Position numbers and translations under genes: made by a program. Below the pieces are notes generated by a model. That model saw nothing but the letters and a program-made list of their open reading frames with translations, was not told the origin of the DNA and ran no database searches. Below are positions 24,162-33,265 of a stretch of 64,000 bases of DNA, one piece after another. Origin of the DNA: Phycisphaerae bacterium (GTDB lineage: Bacteria; Planctomycetota; Phycisphaerae; SM23-33); the NCBI GenBank assembly GCA_011050235.1, contig DRGC01000086.1, positions 31,874 through 95,873 of the forward strand, read 5' to 3'. Every line of letters starts with the position of its first letter. Position 1 is the stretch's first letter.

Positions 24162-25223
24162 ATGTCATACGACGACGGCTGGGCGGCGCTGAATCTGGAG
24201 AAACCGGCCCGCATCCCGCACACCGAGATGAGCGCGGAGTGGTACCACTGGCCTCTGGTGGCGGCGGTGACCGGTATTGATGTTGATATTGACTCACCGG
24301 TCGAGACACGGGAAAAGGCCTGCGCCGCTTTCGTGGCTGCATGGGACTACGACGTGCACATGACCTTCTGGTTCGAGCCCAACGCTTACGGCGACAACTG
24401 GACCTACATGGGCCATGCCGATTACGCCCAGGAAGGGCGCGACTTCGAGCACGGCTGGGCGTGCCCCTACAAGACCGTCGAGGAGGCGCTGGCGCTGGAT
24501 CCGTTCGAAAGGTTCACCACGATCGATCACGCCGACCTTGTGGCCGGCTTCAATGAGTCCAATGAGCTGGAGAAGCGGTTCTATCCCAGCATTGTTCCGG
24601 GAACGGGCATCTACCAGACCCTCATGAGCGGCATGATCGCCATTTTCGGGTGGGACATGCTGCTGACCATGGCCGGTGAGGACCCAGACGGATTCGGCGA
24701 GGTCATGAACCGGTATGCCGTTTGGGGTCAGCGGTACTACAACGCCCTGGCCGAGTCCGAGGCCGAGGTGGTTTGGGTGCACGACGACATGGTCTGGACG
24801 GAAGGGGCGTTCCTGCATCCTTCGTGGTACCGCCAGTACGTGTTCCCCAACATGAAGAAGCTCTTCGCCCCGCTGGTCGAGGCGGGCAAGAAGATCCTGT
24901 TCGTCAGCGACGGCGACTACACCGAGTTCGCCAAGGATGTCGCCGATTGCGGCGTCACGGGGTTTTGGTTCGAGTGCTTCACCGATCTGAAATACATGAC
25001 CGAAACGTTCGGCCAAACCCACATCCTCGTCGGCAACGGCGACTGCCGGCCGTTGACATTCGGCACAAAAGACGACGTCCGCGCCGAGGTCGAACGCTGC
25101 ATCGCCCTGGGCCGCGACTGCCCGGGCTATTTCATGTGCATCTCCGGCCACTTCCCGCCTAATATCCCGGTCGAAAACGCGCTGTACTACTACGATGTTT
25201 ACAACGAACTTAGCCGGCGGTAA
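24162..25223 (+). CDS. Uroporphyrinogen decarboxylase-family protein (probable methyltransferase-like)
   Basis: 353 residues starting MSYDDGWAALNLEKPARIPHTEM. The pattern of the UroD/corrinoid methyltransferase barrel is visible: N-terminal 'W.ALnlekPdRvP.tE', DDMVWTEG.FLHPSWYRQYVFP in the middle (like the 'DD..g..m.SP..yre.v.P' segment), HSDGD-equivalent FVSDGDYTEF, and a C-terminal GHFPPNIPVENALYYYDVY. Proteins of this lineage are common in Planctomycetota and are mostly not HemE; a role in one-carbon or methyl transfer is inference. AAGGAG lies 7 bases before the ATG at 24162. The next gene is 24 bases downstream and may be co-transcribed. Confidence 0.82.
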   Translation: MSYDDGWAALNLEKPARIPHTEMSAEWYHWPLVAAVTGIDVDIDSPVETREKACAAFVAAWDYDVHMTFWFEPNAYGDNWTYMGHADYAQEGRDFEHGWACPYKTVEEALALDPFERFTTIDHADLVAGFNESNELEKRFYPSIVPGTGIYQTLMSGMIAIFGWDMLLTMAGEDPDGFGEVMNRYAVWGQRYYNALAESEAEVVWVHDDMVWTEGAFLHPSWYRQYVFPNMKKLFAPLVEAGKKILFVSDGDYTEFAKDVADCGVTGFWFECFTDLKYMTETFGQTHILVGNGDCRPLTFGTKDDVRAEVERCIALGRDCPGYFMCISGHFPPNIPVENALYYYDVYNELSRR

Positions 25224-25247
25224 GTCGGGCGAGAAAGGGGACTCACG

Positions 25248-26777
25248 ATGCAAGAGACAATGACTGAGATGACGTTCAAGGCGAGCGACATTGGGATGTC
25301 CCATGGGATGGCGGCCATGTGGCCGCTGTTTGTCCTGCTGGGGCTGCTTATCGTGGCGGCGGTTCTGGTGTTGGTGGTTCATCGGCGGACGTTCGTGCGG
25401 ATCTTCTCGGCGGCGACGGCTACGTCGGGGATGCTGCTGGTGGTGCTGTTCTTCCTGCCGTGGCTGGGGGCGCAATGCTCGGGGACGGAAGTGCAGACGG
25501 CCAGCGGCTACGAGCTAGCCGCCGGGGAGACATCCCTGTCGGATGAAATGCCGCCGCAGATTCGACAGACGATCGACCTGTCGGAACACGGGCAGGCTGC
25601 CGGCGTGCAGGTCGACGGGACGGCGGAGGCCACCCTTGATACGTCCACCATTGATGCCCATGACACGGAGCCCAAGCCGTGGATTTACGCCGGGCTGGTC
25701 CTGGCGGCGGGGTTGGGGCTGCTGGGCGTGACGACACTACTGCGGCCTTCGACCCGGGGTGCGACCGGCGCACTGATCTGCGTTCTGGGGCTGGCCGGCT
25801 GCGCGCTGATGGGCTACGTGGCCTGCATCCAGAGCTTCGACGGATGGATCACGCCCAAGCCGCCCGAGCCGCCGACGATGCCCATGGCGGCGACGAGCCC
25901 GGCGCCTGCCCCCGTGGCCGCCTCAGATGCCGACGAGGGCGCCGTGCTGGAGTTCCGCATCGCGCCCTATCAACCTGAGACCGGCCGGACGGAAAACATC
26001 ATCTCCATCGCCGAGCGCCAGCGATACCTGCAGCTGCTGCAGGAGGCAGGCCCCAGTGAAGTCCTGCGCCGGAACATGCCCTACGTCTGGCTGGCGATCC
26101 ATGACGACGACGAGCGTTTCCCGGACCTGGTCGTGGCCGAATACGCGGGCCGGCGATACCTGCTGCTTCACAATCGCCCAGGATACGTCATGCTCCATGA
26201 CCGCAGCGAGCGCGGGTGGGGGCTCGAAGACGTCAGTGAGGGACGCGATAGGAGTAACGAGCCCGCCGTCGACTTTGTGCTGGATCCCCGAGGCGCCCGT
26301 CAGATGCTGGACCTCACGTCGAGCCATATGAACCAGCACATGGCCATGATCATCGACGGCGAGGTCTACATCGCCCCACAGATCCGGGGCCGAATTTCCA
26401 ACAGAGCCCAGATCACCACCGGCGGCGACGCTAAGGAAGTCGCTGATCTGATCAAGACCCTTCGGGCGGGCTCATTGCCGGCCAAGCTGGACCCCGAGCT
26501 GGTGCACGAGAGCAGCTTCGGCCCGGGGATGGAGGTGGTGATGGGTGGCATGATGACGGATATGCAGAGCGCCGTGAGGCAGTACCTCAGCGTACGGACG
26601 AAGTGGCCGCTGTTTGCGTCGCTGTCGCTCTACGTGTTGGCCATCGGCTGTGGCGTGTTGATGCGGATCAAGGGCCCCGGGATGCGGGCGTCCTTGGCGC
26701 CGACCGCGGCCGCGCCACCAGAGGCAGCGCCGACGCCGCCCCAGCCGACCGAGCCCACAACGCCCGATCATCAGTGA
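25248..26777 (+). CDS. Polytopic membrane protein with orphan SecD P1-like domain
   Basis: 509 residues. Four N-terminal membrane helices (about 24-44, 61-77, 144-165, 172-194) are followed by a Pro/Ala linker and a domain at 233-427 that is about 78% identical (152 of 195, counted by hand) to residues 335-529 of the neighbouring SecDF, i.e. the SecD P1 base/head region. A fifth helix (about 453-472) and a Pro/Thr-rich tail end the protein. It lacks all SecD/SecF transmembrane motifs, so it cannot itself be a translocase; a role as modulator or decoy partner of SecDF, or in handling exported chains, is inference. DNA identity is also high (for example 26042-26061 versus the secDF copy), so the duplication or gene conversion is fairly recent. 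AAAGGGG precedes the ATG. It overlaps the purH 3' end by 7 bases. Confidence 0.85.
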   Translation: MQETMTEMTFKASDIGMSHGMAAMWPLFVLLGLLIVAAVLVLVVHRRTFVRIFSAATATSGMLLVVLFFLPWLGAQCSGTEVQTASGYELAAGETSLSDEMPPQIRQTIDLSEHGQAAGVQVDGTAEATLDTSTIDAHDTEPKPWIYAGLVLAAGLGLLGVTTLLRPSTRGATGALICVLGLAGCALMGYVACIQSFDGWITPKPPEPPTMPMAATSPAPAPVAASDADEGAVLEFRIAPYQPETGRTENIISIAERQRYLQLLQEAGPSEVLRRNMPYVWLAIHDDDERFPDLVVAEYAGRRYLLLHNRPGYVMLHDRSERGWGLEDVSEGRDRSNEPAVDFVLDPRGARQMLDLTSSHMNQHMAMIIDGEVYIAPQIRGRISNRAQITTGGDAKEVADLIKTLRAGSLPAKLDPELVHESSFGPGMEVVMGGMMTDMQSAVRQYLSVRTKWPLFASLSLYVLAIGCGVLMRIKGPGMRASLAPTAAAPPEAAPTPPQPTEPTTPDHQ

Positions 26778-28396
26778 TTGAAGTGTCTGGCGCCGGTGAA
26801 GATCATGGCCAGGCCTAGTTCGTCGGCGCGGGTGATGACGTCGGCGTCTTTCTTGCTGCCGCCGGGTTCGATGACGGCGGTGGCGCCGGCTTCGACGGCC
26901 CAGTCGAGCGAGTCGGGGAAGGGGAAGAACGCGTCGGAGGCCAGCGTGCAACCGGCCGTGTCGACCACGTCGCCGCCGCCGTACTGGGTGGCGATCATGC
27001 CGGCCAGTCTGGCGGAGTTGACGCGGCTCATCTGGCCGGCGCCTGCGCCCAGCAGCGCGAGGTCCTTGGCCAGGACGATGGCGTTGCTCTTGACGTGCTT
27101 GCAGACGATCCAGGCGAATCGCATGTCGGCGAGCTCGGCCTCGGTGGGCTGCCGCTTGGTGACGACCTTCCAGTCGTCCTCGTTGCAGCCAAGCAGGTCG
27201 CGGTCCTGAACGATCGCCCCGCCGACGATGTACTTGATGAACTTTTCGGTATTGCGCCGCCCGGTGAACGGGCCCACTTCCAGGATCCGCACATCCGGTC
27301 CCCAGCCCTTGCGGTTCTGGATGATCTGAATCGAATCGCCCTCGAAACTCGGCGCCGCGACGATCTCCGCGTAGAAGCCGCCCGCTCCGGCCGGCTTGCC
27401 CCATCGCTTGTAGGTCTCGACGATGGCGGCGGCCAGAGCCTCAGTGACCGGCCGGTTGACGGCGATGATGCCGCCCATGGCTGCGTTGACATCGCCGAAG
27501 TACGCCTTGCGGTAAGCCTCCACCAGGTCGTCATCGATCGCGCAACCGGCGGGGTTGGCGTGTTTGATAATGGCGACGGCCGGGGTGTCGAAGTCCTTGA
27601 CCAGTTCCAGCGCGCCGTTGGCGTCGAAGTAGTTGTTGTAGCTGATGGGCTTTCCGCCCAGCAGTTTCGCGCGGGCGATGCAGGGCTCGGCGGCGTCGGG
27701 GCTGACGTAGAAGGCGGCCTGTTGGTGGGGGTTCTCGCCGTATCGCAGGTCGCCGGCCTTGGTGTAGCTGAAAGCGATGCGGTCGGGGAACGGCTCGCCG
27801 AGCTGGGCGGCGAGGTAGCGGCTGATGACGGTGTCGTAGTGGCACGTCAGGGCGAAGGCTTTTTGGGCCAGCGCCTGGCGCGTCGGGAAGCTCACACACC
27901 CGTCATTGGCGCGGATCTCCGAGAGCACCTGGGCGTACTGGTCGGGCGAGGTGACGATGGTGACGAACTTGTGGTTCTTGGCCGCCGCCCGGACCATGGT
28001 GGGCCCGCCGATGTCGATCATCTCGACCGCATCGGCCAGCGTGCAGCCGTCCTTGGCAATGGCGTCCTCGAAGGGATACAGGTTCACGCAGACCAGGTCG
28101 ATGGGTTCGAGGCCGTAGGTCTCGATGTCCTTCTGGTGCTCGGGGTCGTCGCGCAGGGCCAGCAGCGAGCCGTGCACCTTCGGGTGCAGCGTCACGACGC
28201 GGTGGCCCAGCATGGCGGGAAAGCCCGTCCACTCCTTCACGTCGCGGACGGCGACGCCGGCGGCTTCGATCGCCTTGGCCGTGCCGCCGGAGGAGATAAT
28301 TTCCGCGCCCATCTCAGCAAGGGCTTTGGCGAAGGGCTCGATGCCGGTCTTGTCGTAGACGCTGATCAGTGCCCGCTGGATCTTGGCGCCTTCCAT
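26771..28396 (-). CDS. purH: Bifunctional AICAR transformylase / IMP cyclohydrolase
   Basis: 541 residues. The N-terminal MGS-like cyclohydrolase domain (about 1-200) shows ALISVYDKTGI, SSGGTAKAIEAAG and LHPKVHGSLLALR. The transformylase domain shows LRYGENPHQQAAFY, IIKHANPAGCA (with the catalytic Lys-His) and KSNAIVLAKD. It performs the last two steps of purine synthesis. AAGGAG lies 6 bases before the ATG. It is 41 bases downstream of a lipoprotein gene, probably the same transcript, and its stop overlaps the convergent SecD-P1 gene by 7 bases. Confidence 0.97.
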   Translation of the reverse strand: MEGAKIQRALISVYDKTGIEPFAKALAEMGAEIISSGGTAKAIEAAGVAVRDVKEWTGFPAMLGHRVVTLHPKVHGSLLALRDDPEHQKDIETYGLEPIDLVCVNLYPFEDAIAKDGCTLADAVEMIDIGGPTMVRAAAKNHKFVTIVTSPDQYAQVLSEIRANDGCVSFPTRQALAQKAFALTCHYDTVISRYLAAQLGEPFPDRIAFSYTKAGDLRYGENPHQQAAFYVSPDAAEPCIARAKLLGGKPISYNNYFDANGALELVKDFDTPAVAIIKHANPAGCAIDDDLVEAYRKAYFGDVNAAMGGIIAVNRPVTEALAAAIVETYKRWGKPAGAGGFYAEIVAAPSFEGDSIQIIQNRKGWGPDVRILEVGPFTGRRNTEKFIKYIVGGAIVQDRDLLGCNEDDWKVVTKRQPTEAELADMRFAWIVCKHVKSNAIVLAKDLALLGAGAGQMSRVNSARLAGMIATQYGGGDVVDTAGCTLASDAFFPFPDSLDWAVEAGATAVIEPGGSKKDADVITRADELGLAMIFTGARHFNH

Positions 28397-28437
28397 GGAC
28401 GTCTCCTTTCACTCCGTCGGTATGTGGGCGGCCGCTA

Positions 28438-29688
28438 CTAACGCGGTCGGGGGGTGGCCTCGAGCATTTCGGCGGTCAAATGCCCGGCCTCCAGCGAGCG
28501 GATGCAGTAGATCTGCCCGTCGCGCGTGGCGGCATAGATCGCCGGAATGGTCGTATTGCCCAGAAACAGCTCGAAGCCCGTCATCATCAGCGTTGCGGCG
28601 ACCTGCCCGGACATCTCATCGACGATCTGGAGCGCTTGGCTGTCGTCCAGGACGTAGGCTTTGCTGTCCATGACGGCAAGGATCTTCCGCCCGGTGGGCA
28701 TGTCCCATCGCTTCTGGCCCGTCATCAGGTCGATCGCATACAGGCGATCTTCATCGGCATATTGGAAGATCGTGTCGGTGGCCACCTGGATGGGTCGTCG
28801 GCAGGGCCCGCGGGTGATGAAGGGCTCCCAGAGCTTGCGGCCGTGGAGCGGCTCGAAGGCGTAGATTCGGCCATCCTCGCAGGGCACGTAGCATCCGCGG
28901 TTGCCGACGTAGAACTCCGCGGTGATCGGCCCGCCGACGGTCTGGGTCCAGATGCGTTTCTGCCAGCCGATCAGTTGGATCGCATAGAACTTGTGGTCCT
29001 CGCCGCCGGCGTAGACGTGGTTGTTATGGTATTGCGGCGGGGCGGTGATGATGTCGTCGGTGGGGATCTCCCAGGCGGTGATGGCTTCGGCGGGGCGCAC
29101 GGCGACGAGTTCGCCCTCGGCGGAGCCGACAAAGAAGGACTCCCCGTCGGTTGCGCCGCCGGTGTTGGCGGAGAAGCCGAACGCCACGTCGTACCGGTCG
29201 CGGACGACCCGGCCGGTTGTGCGATCGAACACCAGCAGGTGCGTGAGGGTGTTGATCATGACCGCGTCGAAGGCCACGACGTATTCGACGCTGGCGGGGT
29301 CGAGGACGCCGCGGATGCCGACGGGCTCGTCGGTCAGGACCATCTCATTGGCGTGTACGGGATCGAAGATCGTCGAGTTGGGGTCGGTGATCTGATAGCG
29401 CCACTTGGGCACGCCCCGCAAGGCGTCGATGGCGATCAGGTAGTTGTCGTTGGTGATGCAGTAGAGGTTCTCGTCGAGGCGATAAAGCCGTTCAATGCGT
29501 TCCCCGGGGTTCAACGTCAGCGGCAAGGTCCAGTAGTACTGCAGGTCGACCTTGGCCAGGACGTCCGGGTGAACGGGTTGTTGGGAGGGATCGACGATCC
29601 GTGTCCGGTTCGTCGGGGTGGATTCCGGTGGGCAACCGATGGTCACCAGGCAAACGGCCAGTAACAACAGCAGGGCCAACACACGCAT
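28438..29688 (-). CDS. Lipoprotein with PQQ-like beta-propeller repeats (BamB-like)
   Basis: 416 residues. A lipoprotein signal (MRVLALLLLLAVCLVTIGC) ends with the lipobox T-I-G-C, so Cys19 is the lipidated residue. The rest is a run of PQQ/WD-type blades: YCITNDNYLIAIDALRGVPKWRY, VYAGGEDHKFYAIQL, GRIYAFEPLHGRKLWEP, LYAIDLMTGQKRWD and IYAATRDGQIYCI. Such proteins include BamB of the outer-membrane assembly machine, but planctomycetes have many, so the function stays open. GAGGAG lies 6 bases before the ATG at 29688; a longer frame to 29721 lacks a site. Confidence 0.85.
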   Translation of the reverse strand: MRVLALLLLLAVCLVTIGCPPESTPTNRTRIVDPSQQPVHPDVLAKVDLQYYWTLPLTLNPGERIERLYRLDENLYCITNDNYLIAIDALRGVPKWRYQITDPNSTIFDPVHANEMVLTDEPVGIRGVLDPASVEYVVAFDAVMINTLTHLLVFDRTTGRVVRDRYDVAFGFSANTGGATDGESFFVGSAEGELVAVRPAEAITAWEIPTDDIITAPPQYHNNHVYAGGEDHKFYAIQLIGWQKRIWTQTVGGPITAEFYVGNRGCYVPCEDGRIYAFEPLHGRKLWEPFITRGPCRRPIQVATDTIFQYADEDRLYAIDLMTGQKRWDMPTGRKILAVMDSKAYVLDDSQALQIVDEMSGQVAATLMMTGFELFLGNTTIPAIYAATRDGQIYCIRSLEAGHLTAEMLEATPRPR

Positions 29689-29740
29689 GTGAAGCTCCTC
29701 AGATATCAAAGGGCGGCTCACGGTCCGCTCGTTCAGGGGG

Positions 29741-30016
29741 TTATGGTTCGATATCTACGTAATCGGTCAAATCCGCGCCTACGGATTGCTCGAAACGGCG
29801 CAGACGTCGAATGCGATCCAGATCGTCGGCAATGCGGTGGGCGAGCTTGAAGATATAGGGTCGTCCGTCCAGGCGGGCCCGCAAGTCCGTTTCCATGTCG
29901 TTCCAGCTGCCGTCATACAGTTCCTGCCGAAGCACGACGAGCATTCGCTCCTCACTCGTCATGCGTTCGACAAAGCGTCGAATCTTCTGTTGAACGTCTG
30001 CAGGAACGTCACCCAC
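29741..30016 (-). CDS. Small hypothetical protein, 91 residues
   Basis: A charged, mainly helical protein ending LTDYVDIEP, with RRFVERMTSEERMLVVLRQELYDGSWNDME in the middle. No family is recognised. The GTG at 30016 is chosen because AAGGG lies 7 bases upstream and a promoter (30081-30109) lies 65 bases further up; an internal ATG at 29962 (73 residues) has no ribosome site, and longer frames run into the upstream gene. It lies between a GGDEF/HD-GYP gene and a lipoprotein gene on the same strand. Confidence 0.6.
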   Translation of the reverse strand: MGDVPADVQQKIRRFVERMTSEERMLVVLRQELYDGSWNDMETDLRARLDGRPYIFKLAHRIADDLDRIRRLRRFEQSVGADLTDYVDIEP

Positions 30017-30080
30017 GGGACATCCCTTTCCGGCTGGTCCGTAAGTCAGGCGTAGGATGGATTCCGCAACTGTCGATTTT

Positions 30081-30109
30081 ACTCTACGCAGGGGCGCGGA
30101 CCATTGCAA
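30081..30109 (-). promoter_or_regulatory. sigma70-like promoter of the 91-residue protein gene
   Basis: On the minus strand, TTGCAA (30104-30109; 4 of 6), 17-base spacer, TAGAGT (30081-30086; 4 of 6), about 65 bases before the GTG start. Confidence 0.4.
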
Positions 30110-30189
30110 CCGGTTTGTCAGCCGGACGTTCGCGACAATCGGGCCAACGGGCTGCGATGGTGATCCCGGTCTCCGACGGCGGGGAGGGA

Positions 30190-32439
30190 TCAACCGACCG
30201 GGAGGGGCTGGCGGGCGTCCGCTGGGGCCAGGGCGATCTGGATGAAACGGTCCCCATGGCGGCCGATTAGGGCCAGGAAGGCTTCCACGATGGCCGGGTC
30301 CAACTGCTTGTCCGACTGGCGCTTCAGTTCGTCCAGGGTCTCGGCTTGGCTCATCGCCTGGCGCCACGGACGGGAGGACGTCATCGCGTCGAACACGTCG
30401 GCGACGGCCAAGATACGGGCAGACAATGGAATGGCCGGTCCGATCAGCCCTTCCGGATAGCCGCTGCCGTCGAAGTGCTCGTGGTGGTAACGGACGGCCG
30501 GGACCTCCTGGTCGAGGAACTGCATCCCTTGCATGATCCGCACGCTGATGAGCGGGTGCTCGCGCAGCAGTTGGCGTTGGCTCTCGTCCAGTCGTTGCGA
30601 CGACATCAGGATGCTGTCCGGCAGGACGACCATGCCGATGTCGTGCAGCGTGGCGGCGATTTCGATGTGCTCGATCTGGTTGGTGGGCAGGCCCATTTGC
30701 TCGGCCAGCAGGGAGGCATAGTGCTGCACTTTGCGGGCATGGTCGGCCATGTGCGGGCCCCGGGCCTCCAGCACCTCGACGATGCCTTCGATTGCGTCGT
30801 GGAACAGCGAGCGGAACTCACCGTTGAGGCCGGCCAGTTTCTCGCTCAGCCGACTGACCCGACGGTCCTCGGACGTGCCAGCATAGTGCAGGCCGCTCAA
30901 CTCCTGGGCCTGGATGACGCAATTCCGGCCGCGGTCTTTGGCGAGATACATCGCCTGGTCGGCCACGATCTTCATGGCCGCCGGCGAGTCGATCTCGCCG
31001 ACGTTCAGGTCGGTGACCCCGACCGAGATGGTCACGTGCAGGCTCAACGATTGGAGTTTGACCTCATGGTTGGCGATGGATTCCCGGAGGCGCTCGGCGA
31101 CCTTGGCGGCGTCCTGGCAGGTGGTCTCCGGCAGGAGGATGGCGAACTCATCGCCGCCCAGGCGAACGGGCAGGTCGGCCCGGCGGCAGGCGCGGCGGAG
31201 GTTCTGGGCGATCAGTTGCAGCAGTTCGTCGCCGGCCTGATGGCCGCCGGTGTCGTTGACGGCTTTGAAGAAGTCCACGTCCATAACGAGCAGCGAGAGA
31301 GGACGGCCGTAGCGGCGGGCCTGGGCGTAGAACTCGGTGAGGGCCTGGTCGAAATGGCGGCGGTTGGCCAGATCCGTCAGTGTGTCGGTCCGGGACAGCT
31401 CGGCCAATTTGTCGAAGGCCGACTCCAGTCGGCGGGCCAGGGCCAGCGGCTCGCCGTGAAGGTTGCGGGTGAGGTCTTCGGGGGCGTGTTCGCCGAACGG
31501 AAGGTTCCGCAGGCGGCCCATCAGGCGATACATCGGCCCGGTTACCAGGACGTGCATGCCCAGAAAAATCAACGCCACCAGCCCGATCGACAGCCACAGA
31601 ACGATCAGCACCATTCGCCGCGAGGCGACGGCCTGTCGGTGGATCTGCCCGACCGCAGCGGAGGCCTGATAGAAACCGATCGTCCGCTCGGTGGCCCCCA
31701 CGGCGGGCCAGGCGACGGTGAGTGTCTCGTCTTGCCGCTGCCACCACAGCGAGCGGCTGCGGTCGCCGGGGTCCAGCACGCTCGGCGGCAGGGGGCAGCC
31801 GACGACGACCACGACGCCGGTGGGCAGGACGCGGGCCAGTGGATTGACCAGCCATAGATCGTAGGCGTGGGCCCCACCCTTGGCGGCCAGACGGCGGCGG
31901 GCAAAAACGACCGTCACGTCACCGACCTGGATGACCCCACCGGTAGGCGGGGTCTGGGCGCTGAGGACCCACTGAACGGCTTCGGCGATATCGCCGTCAG
32001 CCAAGGTCGCTGCGCCGGTGTTGGCGCTATCCGTCACTGAGGCCTGATGAACCAGCGCGCCGGCTTGGTCGGTCAGCCAGATGTGTTCAGCGCCGGCCAG
32101 GCCCGCCAGGTGCAACAGGGATGTCTGATCGGGTCGAACGTGTCCGGCGGCGACGGCTTCTTGGCCGACCCGCTGAAGTCGCTGGTGTTCGTCGGCGAGC
32201 CCCATAAGGACCTGTGTGTCGATGTGGGTAGCCTGTTCGCGAAGGGCGTCCAACTGAAGCTGCCGCATGTGCGGGGCGAGATAGAAGAAATCCAGCAGAA
32301 AGATACCGGCAACCGCCGTCACCGCCAGAATCAACAAGATGCCTGCTGACGACAGTCTCAATAAACGCACGAAGCCGGTCCTCATCCATGTCCACAAGGT
32401 TAGAAGCAGGGCGGACAGACCCATCCCCCTCCCCGACAT
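30190..32439 (-). CDS. Membrane protein with GGDEF and HD-GYP domains (cyclic-di-GMP turnover)
   Basis: 749 residues. Two membrane helices (about 30-53 and 277-299) bracket an extracytoplasmic sensor region of about 220 residues; a HAMP-like stretch follows. The GGDEF domain (about 350-510) has the intact active loop RLGGDEFAILLP and an RxxD inhibitory site (RRAD) five residues before it. The HD-GYP domain (about 545-730) has HDIGMVVLP and HHEHFDGSGYP, both intact. It can therefore both make and degrade cyclic-di-GMP on sequence grounds. The ATG at 32439 lacks a good ribosome site; the next in-frame ATG (32424) is preceded by GGAGGGG but too closely. It lies 145 bases after the response regulator gene on the same strand. 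Confidence 0.92.
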   Translation of the reverse strand: MSGRGMGLSALLLTLWTWMRTGFVRLLRLSSAGILLILAVTAVAGIFLLDFFYLAPHMRQLQLDALREQATHIDTQVLMGLADEHQRLQRVGQEAVAAGHVRPDQTSLLHLAGLAGAEHIWLTDQAGALVHQASVTDSANTGAATLADGDIAEAVQWVLSAQTPPTGGVIQVGDVTVVFARRRLAAKGGAHAYDLWLVNPLARVLPTGVVVVVGCPLPPSVLDPGDRSRSLWWQRQDETLTVAWPAVGATERTIGFYQASAAVGQIHRQAVASRRMVLIVLWLSIGLVALIFLGMHVLVTGPMYRLMGRLRNLPFGEHAPEDLTRNLHGEPLALARRLESAFDKLAELSRTDTLTDLANRRHFDQALTEFYAQARRYGRPLSLLVMDVDFFKAVNDTGGHQAGDELLQLIAQNLRRACRRADLPVRLGGDEFAILLPETTCQDAAKVAERLRESIANHEVKLQSLSLHVTISVGVTDLNVGEIDSPAAMKIVADQAMYLAKDRGRNCVIQAQELSGLHYAGTSEDRRVSRLSEKLAGLNGEFRSLFHDAIEGIVEVLEARGPHMADHARKVQHYASLLAEQMGLPTNQIEHIEIAATLHDIGMVVLPDSILMSSQRLDESQRQLLREHPLISVRIMQGMQFLDQEVPAVRYHHEHFDGSGYPEGLIGPAIPLSARILAVADVFDAMTSSRPWRQAMSQAETLDELKRQSDKQLDPAIVEAFLALIGRHGDRFIQIALAPADARQPLPVG

Positions 32440-32584
32440 CGGACTGGCATGGGGCGGAATTGAGCGAAACCTCGGTCGAGATAAGGGCTTCTGCGACGAT
32501 CCCGCCGTTTTCAGAAGGGGCGGCCCTTACGCGGCCCTCGCGTCGGCCGGGCGCCGCCGCCTGTGATGCTGCTTAGCCGGGCGA

Positions 32585-33229
32585 TCAGTGGAGAGAGACC
32601 AGACCGCGCCGGACGGCGAACTTCACCAGGTTGGTCTGATCGTGGATGTTCAGCTTGCGCATCAGCCGCATGCGGTGCGTATCGATGGTCTTGACGGCCA
32701 GGCCAAGCTGTTCGGCGATCTGGCGGTTCGTCTTGCCCTCGGCCACGCATTGCAGGACTTGGCGTTCTCGCGTGGTGAGGGTTTCGTAAGGGTCGCCGCC
32801 TTCGTTCATGTGATCCAGAACCGTCCGGGGGATGCCGGGCCCAAGAAACAGCTCCCCGCGAGAGACCGCCCGGATCGCATCGGCCAACTGCTGAGCGGCG
32901 GACTCTTTCAGCAGGTAGCCCGACGCGCCATATTCCAGAGCCCGTGCGATGAACTGCTCGTCCTCGTACATGCTGAGGATCAGCACGGAGACCCGTTTGG
33001 TCTTCTTGGTCAGTTCGCGGCAGATGTCCAGCCCGTTGAGCCCCGGCATCATGATGTCCAGTACGACGACGTCCGGAGACACTTCCAGGATCTGGCGGAG
33101 CACCTCCAGGCCCTCGCCGCACTGACCGACTACGTTGAAGTCCGGTTCCTTTGAGACAAGCGCAGCCAGACCTTCGCGCACCATGGTGTGGTCGTCTGCT
33201 AGAAAAATCGAAATCACATTATCCGACAT
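32585..33229 (-). CDS. NarL/FixJ-family response regulator
   Basis: 214 residues. Receiver domain (1-120) with acidic pair ADD, phospho-acceptor Asp in VVVLDIMMPG and Lys in YLLKES; LuxR-type HTH (about 148-210) with LTTRERQVLQCVAEGKTNRQIAEQLGLAVKTIDTHR. It is a DNA-binding output regulator. No histidine kinase is adjacent, so it is an orphan. The following gene codes for a cyclic-di-GMP enzyme, but co-function is inference. The leader carries two hairpins. Confidence 0.93.
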   Translation of the reverse strand: MSDNVISIFLADDHTMVREGLAALVSKEPDFNVVGQCGEGLEVLRQILEVSPDVVVLDIMMPGLNGLDICRELTKKTKRVSVLILSMYEDEQFIARALEYGASGYLLKESAAQQLADAIRAVSRGELFLGPGIPRTVLDHMNEGGDPYETLTTRERQVLQCVAEGKTNRQIAEQLGLAVKTIDTHRMRLMRKLNIHDQTNLVKFAVRRGLVSLH

Positions 33230-33265
33230 TTCGCTGCCCCGCTACAGCCGAGCTGAAGGGTTAGT

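Noticed and set aside
25948..26040. Possibility that the SecD P1-like gene is a pseudogene fragment of secD
   Set aside because: The frame is intact for 509 codons, has a ribosome site and helices before and after the copied domain, and the copied domain keeps its length without gaps.
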